Source: a virus
Virus record (IMG/VR): IMGVR_UViG_3300028745_000115
Span: 1-20,060 of that record
Reading direction: 5' to 3' (one strand)
DNA: 20,060 bases
Shown: one piece after another, positions 14,321 through 20,060 of the stretch
Position numbering within the stretch: position 1 is the stretch's first letter
How the letters are laid out: each line of letters starts with the position of its first letter
The notes under the pieces: model-generated
Database searches by the model: none
What the model was told of the DNA's origin: nothing
The model's input: only the letters and a program-made list of their open reading frames with translations
Translations under genes and position numbers: made by a program

Positions 14321-15983
14321 CAAGCCCCCCTGGCAACGGTGCCACGCCGCCCGCCGCCATCTTCACACTCTCCATAGCCATCACCGTGGCCAGCGCCTGC
14401 CGCTGCGCTTCCTCGCCCACCGCGTTCATCCCCATCTGCCCGAAGATCTGGTTCCACTGCGCGTCTTCTCGCTTGCGCCGCTGATACTCCAGTTCCTCTT
14501 CCGTCATCTCTGCGCGCCACAGGCTGCTTGGCACCAGGTCGGTCGCCCGGCTGATGCAGTCCACAATTCCATTCTCCTGCAACAGCCCAAAGTTGATGAA
14601 TTGCTTGCGGCAGTCCGCCAGGTGCTTCATGCGCGTGCTGAACAGCAGCATCCCCGCCTTCATCAGCGGCTCGGCCTTCTTCATCCGCCCTAATCTAACA
14701 TGATCGTCCTCCTCAAATGGAACCCACTGCACCCGCACGCTGCGGTTCTGCCGCAATCCCTCGTTGCGCAAGTCGGCGCCGATAAACTCCGTACCCGGCG
14801 CGGCCTCGATCACCAGCGCGTCGGCCTCGTGATCCTTCATCGCCTGCACAATCTTTGTCGCCCGCGCCGTCGGCGAGTAGATGCCCTTCCAGGCGTCCAG
14901 CACAAACAGCTTGCCATTCACCACCCGCACCATCGCGCCTTCGTCGTAGGTGGCCATCACCGGCTTTCCTCCATAGGGCGCGCGCCAGTAAAGCAGCGTC
15001 TCGCCCACCGGCGGAATCCGCTCCTCGTCCATCTGCGCCGCCGCCCACATCTGCTCGGTGAACGTCACCACCGCCCCGCCCATCGGGTCATTCATCTGCT
15101 GGCACATGAAGGTTTCATAGTCGGCATAGAACAGGTCGCGCAGGCTCTCGTAATCCATCTCCCGCAGTTCGCCGAAGTCCACCGTCATCTCATCTTCGCG
15201 CGGAAACTCGCCTGCCACCAGCCGCTCACCGCTCTTCAGCGTCAAGCTGCCCCGCACCAGGCACTTCCACTTGGCGGGGTTCATCGTCTCCAGCTCGCTG
15301 CCGTACAGGTCGAAGGGATGGTAGCGCGTCCCGCGAATGTTCATGTGCCCGCCGGCGCGCAGCAGGTTCTTGTTCGTCTGGTGAGTCGATTTCAGTTTGT
15401 TGCGGATCTCGTCGGTCGCGCCGATCCCGCTGTTCACCGCGTCCACCGCGTCGTCCACGTTCATCAGGAAAGGGTGCCATCCGGCCTGGGCGCTCTGCGG
15501 GCTGGTGTATCCCACCGTGGGGTCAATGCTCGGCTCCATCCGCAGATCGCAGTCCCAGCAATCTTCCTTCTTCCGCTTCGTGAACTGCACTTCAGGGAAG
15601 AGCTTGCGCAGCCAGCCGCGCTCGAAGTGCTGCACTGTCACGTTCATCATGCTTGCGGCCAGCGGCTGGGTAGCCGTTTCGTAGAGGAGGGTTAGCCTCA
15701 CCGCGTGGGCAGCCAGCCACTGAGCCGTATCCACCAGCCCCAGCGTCGTTTTGAACGTCTTGCGCGGGTCCAGGTGCATTCGGAACTTGATAGGGTCTTG
15801 GTCTTCGATGCTGACGTTGGGATTTTTCGGGAAGAAGAGATCGACGGCCGGTTGATGCAGCCTCCGGTTGAACTGGTCAAAGCCCATGCACTCCGCGGCA
15901 AAGAAATGATCGCTCAAAAAGCGATGGCGCAGTTCCTCGCGGTATGCGCCGTCGCTGTCGATCTTGTCAGTGTCGAGAATCAT
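14313..15983 (-). CDS. Terminase large subunit
   Basis: DNA-packaging motor ATPase and nuclease. ATG at 15983 is preferred, giving 556 residues, because it overlaps the stop of the preceding ORF (ATGA). A longer frame would run back through that ORF. A degenerate Walker A lies at LDPRKTFKTTL (71-81) and a Walker B at FLMNVDDAVD (172-181, Asp177/Asp178). A conserved MNDP follows at 297-300. The C-terminal RNase H-like nuclease carries candidate acids Asp347 (YDEGA), Asp363 (VLDAW), Glu393 (VIEAAPG) and Asp475 (IVDCISRATD). The length is typical for the family. It is followed by two small genes and the portal. No small terminase subunit could be identified with confidence. Confidence 0.88.
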   Translation of the reverse strand: MILDTDKIDSDGAYREELRHRFLSDHFFAAECMGFDQFNRRLHQPAVDLFFPKNPNVSIEDQDPIKFRMHLDPRKTFKTTLGLVDTAQWLAAHAVRLTLLYETATQPLAASMMNVTVQHFERGWLRKLFPEVQFTKRKKEDCWDCDLRMEPSIDPTVGYTSPQSAQAGWHPFLMNVDDAVDAVNSGIGATDEIRNKLKSTHQTNKNLLRAGGHMNIRGTRYHPFDLYGSELETMNPAKWKCLVRGSLTLKSGERLVAGEFPREDEMTVDFGELREMDYESLRDLFYADYETFMCQQMNDPMGGAVVTFTEQMWAAAQMDEERIPPVGETLLYWRAPYGGKPVMATYDEGAMVRVVNGKLFVLDAWKGIYSPTARATKIVQAMKDHEADALVIEAAPGTEFIGADLRNEGLRQNRSVRVQWVPFEEDDHVRLGRMKKAEPLMKAGMLLFSTRMKHLADCRKQFINFGLLQENGIVDCISRATDLVPSSLWRAEMTEEELEYQRRKREDAQWNQIFGQMGMNAVGEEAQRQALATVMAMESVKMAAGGVAPLPGGLDG

Positions 15984-16189
15984 TTTCCATTTACAATGGC
16001 TTCGCGGATAACATCGGCAATCGTTGGGCTCCCGTCCGTATGTTCTGGGACCGTGAACCATATACAAAATATAGCTGCCACGCCTGGACTGATCGCCATA
16101 ACTGTTCCTCCCCGGTCGTTGATCAGTTGCGCGAATTTTTTCGCGGTGACTTCGTGATCCGCGTAAACAAAATCAAACAACTTTCTCAT
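15980..16189 (-). CDS. 69-residue protein upstream of TerL, unknown
   Basis: ATG at 16189 has GGGGGATG upstream; a longer reading from 16324 would cross the promoter and is rejected. The peptide begins MRKLFDFVYADHEVTAKKFA, has a hydrophobic centre (VMAISPGVAAIFCIWFTV) and ends IADVIREAIVNGK. It may be soluble with a buried core or be a weak membrane peptide. The stop overlaps the TerL start by 4 nt. By position it could be a small terminase partner, but it is far shorter than known TerS proteins and lacks an obvious helix-turn-helix. Function is unknown. Confidence 0.65.
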   Translation of the reverse strand: MRKLFDFVYADHEVTAKKFAQLINDRGGTVMAISPGVAAIFCIWFTVPEHTDGSPTIADVIREAIVNGK

Positions 16190-16206
16190 TACATCCCCCG
16201 TCCGAT

Positions 16207-16234
16207 ATTTTGAATTGCGCGGTAGGGTTGTCAA
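16207..16234 (-). promoter_or_regulatory. Candidate sigma70-type promoter of the morphogenesis operon
   Basis: On the minus strand, a perfect -35 TTGACA (16234-16229) and a -10-like CAAAAT (16212-16207) are 16 nt apart and lie about 18 nt before the first gene of the TerL operon. The -35 lies inside a small inverted repeat (AGGGT/ACCCT, 16224-16240), a possible operator. The match is good at -35 and moderate at -10. Confidence 0.5.
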
Positions 16235-16319
16235 GACCCTCTTAGCCCACAGCGAGCCGTCGCTCGGTTGGCTTACAGATGCGCTCGAAGCGTTCCACCC
16301 TACACACCAGGACCATCCG

Positions 16320-16337
16320 CGCAAACTTGTTTACATC
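16320..16337. repeat. 18-bp direct repeat, copy 1 (downstream of tRNA-like gene)
   Basis: CGCAAACTTGTTTACATC here is identical to 16434-16451, 114 bp apart. The two copies bracket the tRNA-like gene. The other copy overlaps the first four bases of that gene and the stop codon of the upstream ORF. Confidence 0.9.
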
Positions 16338-16347
16338 ACCAGTTGAA

Positions 16348-16437
16348 TTGCGTAGGAAGGAATTGAACCTTCTACCTGGCGCTGGTGGGAATTTCTTCCC
16401 ATCTTCAGCGCCCGCTCTACCGTTGAGCTTCTACGCA
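16348..16437 (-). ncRNA. tRNA-like RNA gene with an extended hairpin in place of the anticodon arm
   Basis: The minus strand folds as a tRNA. Acceptor TGCGTAG pairs with CTACGCA (7 bp). Then come AA, D-stem GCTC/GAGC with loop AACGGTA (includes the conserved GG), and one G. After the central arm there is a 5-nt variable region AGGTA and T-stem GAAGG/CCTTC with loop TTCAATT (fits TTCRANN). The discriminator is A and no CCA is encoded. The central arm is abnormal: 35 nt instead of 17, with GGCGCTG/CAGCGCC (7 bp), an AAGA/C internal loop, TGGGAA/TTCCCA (6 bp) and a GAAA cap (16412-16378). No U33-type 7-nt anticodon loop exists, so no amino acid can be assigned. It lies 7 nt after the stop of the preceding ORF. 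Alternatives are an intron-bearing or decayed tRNA. Confidence 0.75.
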
Positions 16438-16451
16438 AACTTGTTTACATC
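16434..16451. repeat. 18-bp direct repeat, copy 2 (5' end of tRNA-like gene)
   Basis: Identical to 16320-16337. On the minus strand it reads GATGTAAACAAGTTTGCG and includes both the stop codon of the Lys/Glu-rich gene and the first bases of the tRNA-like gene. Confidence 0.9.
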
Positions 16452-16972
16452 CCCTGCCCCATGTCGGGCGCTGCTCCGGTTTCTTCTGGTCCCGGCCCGG
16501 TTTCCGACTCGCCTGCCGGTTGCGATGCGCCTTCCTGCGCACCCATCTGCTCGGCCACATGCTGCCCAGCTTCCTCGGCGCTGTCGTGGGTTGCCATCGG
16601 CTTCTCTGGTTCGGTGTGGTGATCGGTCGCCTTGGCTTTGTAGGTGTGATGGCTGATGTAGCCGGTGGTCTTTCCCTTGCGATCCACCACAGCCTCGGTG
16701 CGGATCGAGTGCAGGTGCTTGTGGGCCTTTTCCTTTTTTCCGCCTTCTTCGCGCTCGCCCTCGCCGTCCTTCTTTCCGCCTTCGCGTTCCCGCGTCTTCT
16801 TCGATTCCTTCTCTTCCACTTCCTTCGCCATCGCCGCTCTCCAATCTTTTTGGATGGCCTTCCACCATCCTGTGCCCTTTTGCCGGGGCTCATCCCGATT
16901 TCCACCCGCATCGGACCCGTGCGCGTTCGGCGCGTCCCGGTTGCCATTGGTTTCCACCGCGCAAGCCATCAT
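16445..16972 (-). CDS. Lys/Glu-rich phage protein, unknown
   Basis: A 175-residue frame from ATG 16972 to TAA 16445. No ribosome-binding site precedes the first ATG; an in-frame ATG at 16831 has GGAG about 8 nt upstream and may be the true start (MAKEVEEKESKK). Residues about 50-82 are almost pure Lys/Glu/Arg/Gly, likely disordered or helical. A His-rich ordered part follows (KAHKHLHSIRTEAVVD; TTGYISHHTYKAKATDHHTE), then an acidic Gly/Pro/Glu-rich tail. It precedes the tRNA-like gene and lies two genes upstream of TerL. It could be a small-terminase or DNA-binding partner, but nothing in the sequence proves this. Confidence 0.6.
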   Translation of the reverse strand: MMACAVETNGNRDAPNAHGSDAGGNRDEPRQKGTGWWKAIQKDWRAAMAKEVEEKESKKTREREGGKKDGEGEREEGGKKEKAHKHLHSIRTEAVVDRKGKTTGYISHHTYKAKATDHHTEPEKPMATHDSAEEAGQHVAEQMGAQEGASQPAGESETGPGPEETGAAPDMGQGM

Positions 16973-17025
16973 TGACGCATAGCTTGTCGAGCGGTTTCAG
17001 TGCCGAAACTCCCCCAATAGCCGAA

Positions 17026-17049
17026 GGCTGCAACTATTGTGTTGCAGCC
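17026..17049. terminator. Stem-loop after the beta-rich gene, possible terminator
   Basis: GGCTGCAAC and GTTGCAGCC pair perfectly (9 bp) with a 6-nt loop, 17 nt after the stop of the upstream minus-strand gene. A smaller hairpin GTTTC/GAAAC lies at 16994-17009. No U-tract follows, so an intrinsic terminator is uncertain; RNA processing or attenuation is also possible. Confidence 0.4.
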
Positions 17050-17065
17050 GTTGGGAAGCCTAAAC

Positions 17066-17674
17066 TCAACCCGCGCTGAAGTCCTGAGTGTTCACGGTCG
17101 TCGGGAAGGTAGGTGTTGACCCACTAGACGTGACGCTGGCCAGGAAGTTCAACACGTACTGTGGCGGCGTTCCGGTACCGGCGTCGGTGATGCCCGTCGG
17201 AACTGCGGTCAAGGTCGTCGGAGAGATCACGGTGGCATTCAACTGCCCATCGTAGTATCCCTGGAATTTCCCGCTCACGGAGTCATAGATTCCTTTGATA
17301 TGCAGGAAGAACGGGCAACTCATCGTTCCCACTGAAACGGCTCCGCTGGTTGCCAGAGCGGTATCATTGCCGACGTTTGCCGATACGCCGTTATAGAGCT
17401 TGAGGGTCACGTTGCTGGCGGCGAGGGTCTTGATGTACCCGGACCAGTTCACATCGATGGGAATCTGCTCGTTCCCAATCTTCGGAGGCAGAGGAACGCC
17501 CAGCAGTTGCGCGCTGTTGAGTGGGTTGGTTAAAACAACCTCGGTTGCGACGGTGATGCTTTGCAAGGCCGGCAGAACGCCCTGTACCAGCGCGGCCTGC
17601 ACGTTCTGGGCAAATACGTTTTGCCCGCTGACGTTGGCCGGGATCGGGCCATACGGTCTACGGTTGAGTCCCAT
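17066..17674 (-). CDS. Beta-rich structural-like protein, unknown
   Basis: ATG at 17674 has a near-ideal AAGAGGAGG site and overlaps the previous gene by 17 nt; it replaces a longer frame from 17743. The product has 202 residues. An N-terminal helix and Gln/Ala-rich part (VFAQNVQAALVQGVLPALQS) precede beta-rich sequence (IDVNWSGYIKTLAASNVTLK; PFFLHIKGIYDSVSGKFQGY). The C-terminal part is Ser/Thr/Gly-rich. The strand order resembles the 211-residue virion protein at 7639-8274, which suggests distant paralogs. It sits in the early-type operon after the zinc-finger gene rather than among head genes. It may be a decoration or capsid-associated protein. Confidence 0.65.
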   Translation of the reverse strand: MGLNRRPYGPIPANVSGQNVFAQNVQAALVQGVLPALQSITVATEVVLTNPLNSAQLLGVPLPPKIGNEQIPIDVNWSGYIKTLAASNVTLKLYNGVSANVGNDTALATSGAVSVGTMSCPFFLHIKGIYDSVSGKFQGYYDGQLNATVISPTTLTAVPTGITDAGTGTPPQYVLNFLASVTSSGSTPTFPTTVNTQDFSAG

Positions 17675-18521
17675 GTGATTCCTCCTCTTGAACGGTTGAT
17701 CCGCTCGCAGGTAGTGTACTCTCTTCAACTTCCCTCGTGTCAACCTTCTTTTTTGGCGCCATCTTCTTTTTTGGCGCCATCAGTAGCGCTTCAAAATCGA
17801 CGATTTTCTTATCAAGAGCTTCGCTCATTGTTTCGTATGCAACGCTTCCCATGGGTTCCATTTTACTGGTCACATGGCCGTAAAGTATCACATCCTTCTC
17901 GCGCTTCAAAACGCCTACAGCCTCCCTGAGCGCCGTGCGCAGTTGCTTCTCCCGCTGCCAGGCAAAGTTCCCCCGGCCCTGTGCTTCCCTGAAAAACTCC
18001 TGCATCGGCCCCCGGCCGGCGCGCCACTGGCGAAACTCTTCCCGCTCTTTCTCTGAACTGGGGTGGTAGCAGTGCGGGCATTTCTGATTTTGCAGAATCT
18101 GGAACCGGTAGCGGCGCATGGCGTTGCGGCAATTAGTGCTGCAAACCTCGACCCAGTTGATATTCGGGCGATGGGTGATCACGCCCCGGCACACCTGGCA
18201 GCGCAGCGGGTTGGCGACCCGTTCCGCCGGCGGCAACCCGCGCCATCTCCGGTATGCGTTCCGGCAAAGATCAGAGCATACCTTGGCGCGATACTTCGCC
18301 TGCTTCTCGGGGATTGTCGCCCCGCACATCAAGCATCCCGGCTGGAGTACTCCGGCGCGATATGTCGCACCAGCCACATCGCCGTTGATCTCGTTCAGGT
18401 CTTCGGGATGTGGTCTTGGGTCCATCGGCGGTTTTATCAACTCGCCAGCAGTTCCACAATAGCAAATAATCCTGCCACACTTTTCGCATTCATTTACAGC
18501 TTTTATTTCAGCTATTGCCAT
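17658..18521 (-). CDS. Tandem Cys4 zinc-finger protein with basic linker, unknown
   Basis: A 287-residue protein. ATG at 18521 overlaps the end of the RusA gene by 10 nt. A first cluster lies at Cys12, 15, 20 and 22. Two tandem fingers with identical spacing (CxxC-15-CxxxC) follow at Cys63/66/82/86 and Cys108/111/127/131, each ending CRNAYRR or CRNAMRR. A CPHC lies at 148-151. Residues 155-230 are charged and helical. Near the C-terminus MAPKKK occurs twice (an 18-nt tandem duplication at 17745-17780), then an acidic tail. Such fingers bind nucleic acid or act as recombination or regulatory factors. It lies between RusA and a structural-like gene. The exact family was not recognised. Confidence 0.75.
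   Translation of the reverse strand: MAIAEIKAVNECEKCGRIICYCGTAGELIKPPMDPRPHPEDLNEINGDVAGATYRAGVLQPGCLMCGATIPEKQAKYRAKVCSDLCRNAYRRWRGLPPAERVANPLRCQVCRGVITHRPNINWVEVCSTNCRNAMRRYRFQILQNQKCPHCYHPSSEKEREEFRQWRAGRGPMQEFFREAQGRGNFAWQREKQLRTALREAVGVLKREKDVILYGHVTSKMEPMGSVAYETMSEALDKKIVDFEALLMAPKKKMAPKKKVDTREVEESTLPASGSTVQEEESHGTQP
17745..17780. repeat. 18-nt tandem duplication inside the zinc-finger gene
   Basis: Two perfect copies of an 18-nt unit (17745-17762 and 17763-17780) encode MAPKKK twice. The duplication keeps frame and doubles a short basic motif; it looks recent. Confidence 0.9.
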
Positions 18522-18913
18522 ACCAGCGCCTCGATCTGCACCACGGTTCGCGGCCCGGTGCGGCGCTCCTCGGCTGAGTCGTGGATCTCGACCACCAGCC
18601 GCTTCACCCAGGCGTCAGAAAGTTCCTTGCCTTTGCGGTCGCGCAGCATCCCCGCCTTGGCGATGCAATCCAGCAGGCACTTGTTGCGGTTGTCTACATC
18701 GCCTTTGTCGCCGGGACCAGGAACAAAGTGAAACACCACTGAAAACTGCTCTCCAATCACAAAGCCGCCGCGCGAGAATAAAGGGAAGTCGCGCTCAAAG
18801 GCTTTTGCCTGCGCCGTCTTCACATGAACGCCCTGCGCTTTGTGCTGCACGTAGTGATTCACGCTCGGTGGCAGCATGGGAATCTCGAATTGGAGCCGTG
18901 TCGGTTCAGTCAT
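18512..18913 (-). CDS. rusA: RusA-family Holliday-junction resolvase
   Basis: Cleaves four-way DNA junctions during phage recombination or before packaging. ATG at 18913 overlaps the stop of the preceding gene (ATGA), so this start is chosen over a longer frame; the product has 133 residues, close to E. coli RusA (120). The N-terminal strand has IPMLPPSVNHYV (11-22). The catalytic signature is GDVDNRNKCLLD (71-82) with Asp72, Asp74 and Lys78, plus Asp82. A further acid lies at ELSDAWVKRLVVEI (97-110). It acts as a dimer with Mg2+ in the family. It lies in a coupled run with a zinc-ribbon peptide and a zinc-finger protein, an early or recombination-type cluster. Confidence 0.85.
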   Translation of the reverse strand: MTEPTRLQFEIPMLPPSVNHYVQHKAQGVHVKTAQAKAFERDFPLFSRGGFVIGEQFSVVFHFVPGPGDKGDVDNRNKCLLDCIAKAGMLRDRKGKELSDAWVKRLVVEIHDSAEERRTGPRTVVQIEALVWQ

Positions 18914-19110
18914 GCAGCGATCTGCCACGCTTTCCACTGAGCCTGCATGAGCTGATTGTCGCGCTCTCCGCAACAATGCGAGCAAAGAATCTCACCAGAA
19001 ACCCTGCGCGCCATTCCGCAACTCGCACAAAGATTGGCGGCGGCGCGGAATTTAATTTCGGCTTTCGACGCTCCAGTTGGAAGAAGGTCGTATGCTGTTA
19101 GATTTTCCAT
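18910..19110 (-). CDS. Small zinc-ribbon protein
   Basis: A 66-residue protein with ATG at 19110 and AGAGGTG 6 nt upstream. Four cysteines in CASCG (28-32) and CSHCC (43-47), spaced CxxC-11-CxxC, form a likely zinc ribbon. The N-terminus (MENLTAYDLLPTGASKAEI) and C-terminus (DNQLMQAQWKAWQIAA) are helical. It is the first gene after the divergent promoter and its stop overlaps the RusA start. A nucleic-acid or protein-binding role is plausible; the function is unknown. Confidence 0.7.
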   Translation of the reverse strand: MENLTAYDLLPTGASKAEIKFRAAANLCASCGMARRVSGEILCSHCCGERDNQLMQAQWKAWQIAA

Positions 19111-19123
19111 TTCGCACCTCTTG

Positions 19124-19130
19124 TATTATA
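19124..19130. promoter_or_regulatory. Overlapping divergent -10 elements (TATTATA)
   Basis: The seven bases TATTATA read TATAATA on the minus strand, a perfect -10 (TATAAT, 19130-19125) 14 nt before the ATG of the zinc-ribbon gene. On the plus strand TATTAT (19124-19129) lies 9 nt before the ATG of the ribbon-helix-helix gene. The -35 on the minus strand is weak (TTTTTC, 19152-19147). The two promoters would be mutually exclusive. Confidence 0.5.
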
Positions 19131-19138
19131 TTACCACC

Positions 19139-19369
19139 ATGAGCGAGAAAAACGGTGGAGAACCTAAAAAAAAGTTGTCGATGGGTAAGGCGGCGGTCTT
19201 GAAGCGGAAATTTTCATATACCTGCGTCACGTTGCGCTTTGCCGATCAGGAGCATTACCAGACCGTGAAGGATGCTGTTGCTTCTTCAAACATGACCATG
19301 AACGCCTGGTTGATCCACGCCACGCTTGAGACGGCCCGCGAGGAGTTGCGTCGAGTGGTTGGAGTTTAG
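19139..19369 (+). CDS. Ribbon-helix-helix-like small DNA-binding protein
   Basis: A 76-residue protein from ATG 19139 (MSEKNGGEPKKK). No ribosome-binding site is seen and the -10 is only 9 nt away, so the mRNA may be leaderless; ATG 19181 is a shorter alternative. A basic N-terminal arm leads to a strand (YTCVTLRFAD, 27-36), a helix (EHYQTVKDAVASS) and a second helix (TMNAWLIHATLETAREELRR). This order is that of Arc/CopG-type ribbon-helix-helix repressors, which bind DNA as dimers through the strand. It is the only credible plus-strand gene. It sits over the divergent promoter and probably autoregulates. Its stop overlaps that of the convergent minus-strand gene. Confidence 0.7.
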   Translation: MSEKNGGEPKKKLSMGKAAVLKRKFSYTCVTLRFADQEHYQTVKDAVASSNMTMNAWLIHATLETAREELRRVVGV

Positions 19370-19743
19370 ATCGGCTCGCCGGCGTCTGGTTGCAGATCCG
19401 CCAACTCGTACAGGTTTGCCAGCGGCACACGTCCGCCTTTCAGGCTTTCTTTCGATCTGTGCGTCACCTTCACAACCCCTTTGCGCTTCAGCTCTTCCAG
19501 GCCACGCAGAAAAGTCTGCCAGCCCACTCCCACGCGCTGGGCCATGGTCTTCATCGTCACATTCTCGCAACTTCCCGAGGTTGTGTTGCTGTAGTAAAGC
19601 AGCGTTGTGTAGGCAAGTACAGCCTTCCAACTCGGGTTGTAGCGCATAAAAAATATTTTTGGGATGAGAACGAACGGCTCAAGCGGCGAGCGCTGCCGCC
19701 TGAGGCTTTTTGCTATTGAGTCTTGCTGATTGCTTGGTTTCAC
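19366..19743 (-). CDS. Winged-helix protein, candidate phage replication initiator or regulator
   Basis: A 125-residue protein from a GTG at 19743; an internal ATG at MRYNPSW is a shorter option. The N-terminal part (FVLIPKIFFMRYNPSWKAVL) leads to a helix-turn-helix (TMKTMAQRVGVGWQTFLRGLEELKRKGVV, about 63-91) and a wing with KVTHRSKESLKGGRVPL. The arrangement is typical of the helix-turn-helix domain at the front of phage replication proteins, here without a following ATPase or DnaD-like domain. It lies just downstream of a region with DnaA-box-like 9-mers and direct repeats, so a role in origin binding is likely, but transcriptional control is also possible. Its stop overlaps that of the convergent ribbon-helix-helix gene. 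Confidence 0.65.
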   Translation of the reverse strand: MKPSNQQDSIAKSLRRQRSPLEPFVLIPKIFFMRYNPSWKAVLAYTTLLYYSNTTSGSCENVTMKTMAQRVGVGWQTFLRGLEELKRKGVVKVTHRSKESLKGGRVPLANLYELADLQPDAGEPI

Positions 19744-19806
19744 TCGCCCATCTGACCCTACTTCGCTTGATCCCGCAAGGGAAATCTAATCTCCAACCAC
19801 CCAATC

Positions 19807-20020
19807 TGTGGAAAAATTTGTGGAAAACTACGTTTTTCTGTGGAAATCCTCTAAAAACTGTTGAAATCTTCTGTGGGTTTTCCACCGCCAAGCTGGGAGT
19901 GACTGTCTATTAGGTAGTTCAGATAATGGGGGGTCCTGTCTATTAGGTAGCATAAAAGCACTATATGAAATGCAATTTCTTCATTACTCAGACCGTATTA
20001 GTAGTATCCCGTTTTCCACA
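19807..20020. other. Candidate replication origin with DnaA-box-like 9-mers
   Basis: The gene-free stretch 19744-20060 is clearly more AT-rich than the rest of the window. TGTGGAAAA, the reverse complement of TTTTCCACA (fits TTWTNCACA), occurs at 19807-19815 and 19819-19827. TGTGGAAAT lies at 19839-19847, TTTTCCACC at 19878-19886 and TTTTCCACA at 20012-20020 on the other strand. The window ends before the region does. Confidence 0.5.
19903..19950 (+). repeat. 15-bp direct repeats, iteron-like
   Basis: CTGTCTATTAGGTAG is present exactly at 19903-19917 and 19936-19950, start to start 33 bp, about three helical turns. Weaker relatives are CCGTATTAGTAG (19993-20004) and CGTCTATCAA at the window edge. 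They could be binding sites for the winged-helix protein. Confidence 0.6.
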
Positions 20021-20060
20021 GCCCACTCTCTCTAACCCCCAATCGACCACCGTCTATCAA

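Noticed and set aside
14700-15695. 331-residue plus-strand frame opposite TerL
   Set aside because: Arg/His/Leu-rich shadow of the terminase gene, with no ribosome-binding site or motif.
16190-16324. N-terminal extension of the 69-residue gene
   Set aside because: It would cover the promoter-like TTGACA; ATG 16189 has a GGGGGATG site.
16348-16437. An ordinary tRNA with an assignable anticodon
   Set aside because: The central arm is 35 nt with no 7-nt loop and no U33 in place, so no anticodon can be named.
19679-19891. A 70-residue minus-strand frame from TTG 19891
   Set aside because: It starts inside the DnaA-box-like cluster, overlaps the winged-helix gene by 65 nt and has no ribosome-binding site or recognisable motif.

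Overview
The window reads as one contiguous piece of a tailed-phage or prophage genome, almost entirely transcribed leftward (minus strand). The virion genes point to a short-tailed (podovirus-type) phage. They comprise a large terminase, a 742-residue portal, a candidate scaffold, a candidate N4-gp56-like major capsid protein, two adaptor-like proteins and a very large tail-nozzle candidate. A GNAT-like protein and an Ala/Gln/Gly-rich protein follow, in the order nozzle, gp13, gp14 known from T7. No integrase, RNA polymerase or DNA polymerase lies in the window, so lifestyle cannot be decided. Intergenic spaces carry short repeat families (14-nt and 7-nt tandem units, GC-rich hairpins, long inverted repeats). 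They resemble repeats I associate with Acidobacteriota chromosomes, so a phage of a soil acidobacterium is my best guess. That is recollection, not a database result.

Right end (about 17,650-20,060): an AT-rich candidate origin with DnaA-box-like 9-mers and a 15-bp direct repeat, followed leftward by a winged-helix replication or regulatory protein. A convergent plus-strand ribbon-helix-helix protein is the only credible rightward gene. Its start lies on top of a divergent promoter that drives a coupled early-type operon: a zinc-ribbon peptide, a RusA-family Holliday-junction resolvase, a protein with tandem Cys4 fingers, and a beta-rich structural-like protein.

Middle (about 16,200-17,065): a Lys/Glu-rich protein, then a 90-nt tRNA-shaped RNA gene. 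Its acceptor, D, variable and T parts are canonical, but its anticodon arm is replaced by a long hairpin capped by GAAA. An 18-bp direct repeat flanks it, and a promoter with a perfect TTGACA -35 follows. This is the most unusual object in the window.

Left and centre (1-16,190): the morphogenesis operon, with short gaps or overlapping stop/start codons. Order: 69-aa ORF, TerL, two small ORFs (one with two membrane segments), portal, 51-aa ORF, 128-aa ORF, candidate scaffold, major capsid protein, Cys-rich coiled-coil protein, beta-rich protein, Ig-like protein, two paralogous adaptor-like proteins, a giant nozzle-like protein with repeated Trp/Gly/Cys modules, a lytic enzyme, a GNAT-like internal protein, an Ala/Gln-rich internal protein, and a Pro/Ala-rich protein cut by the window edge.
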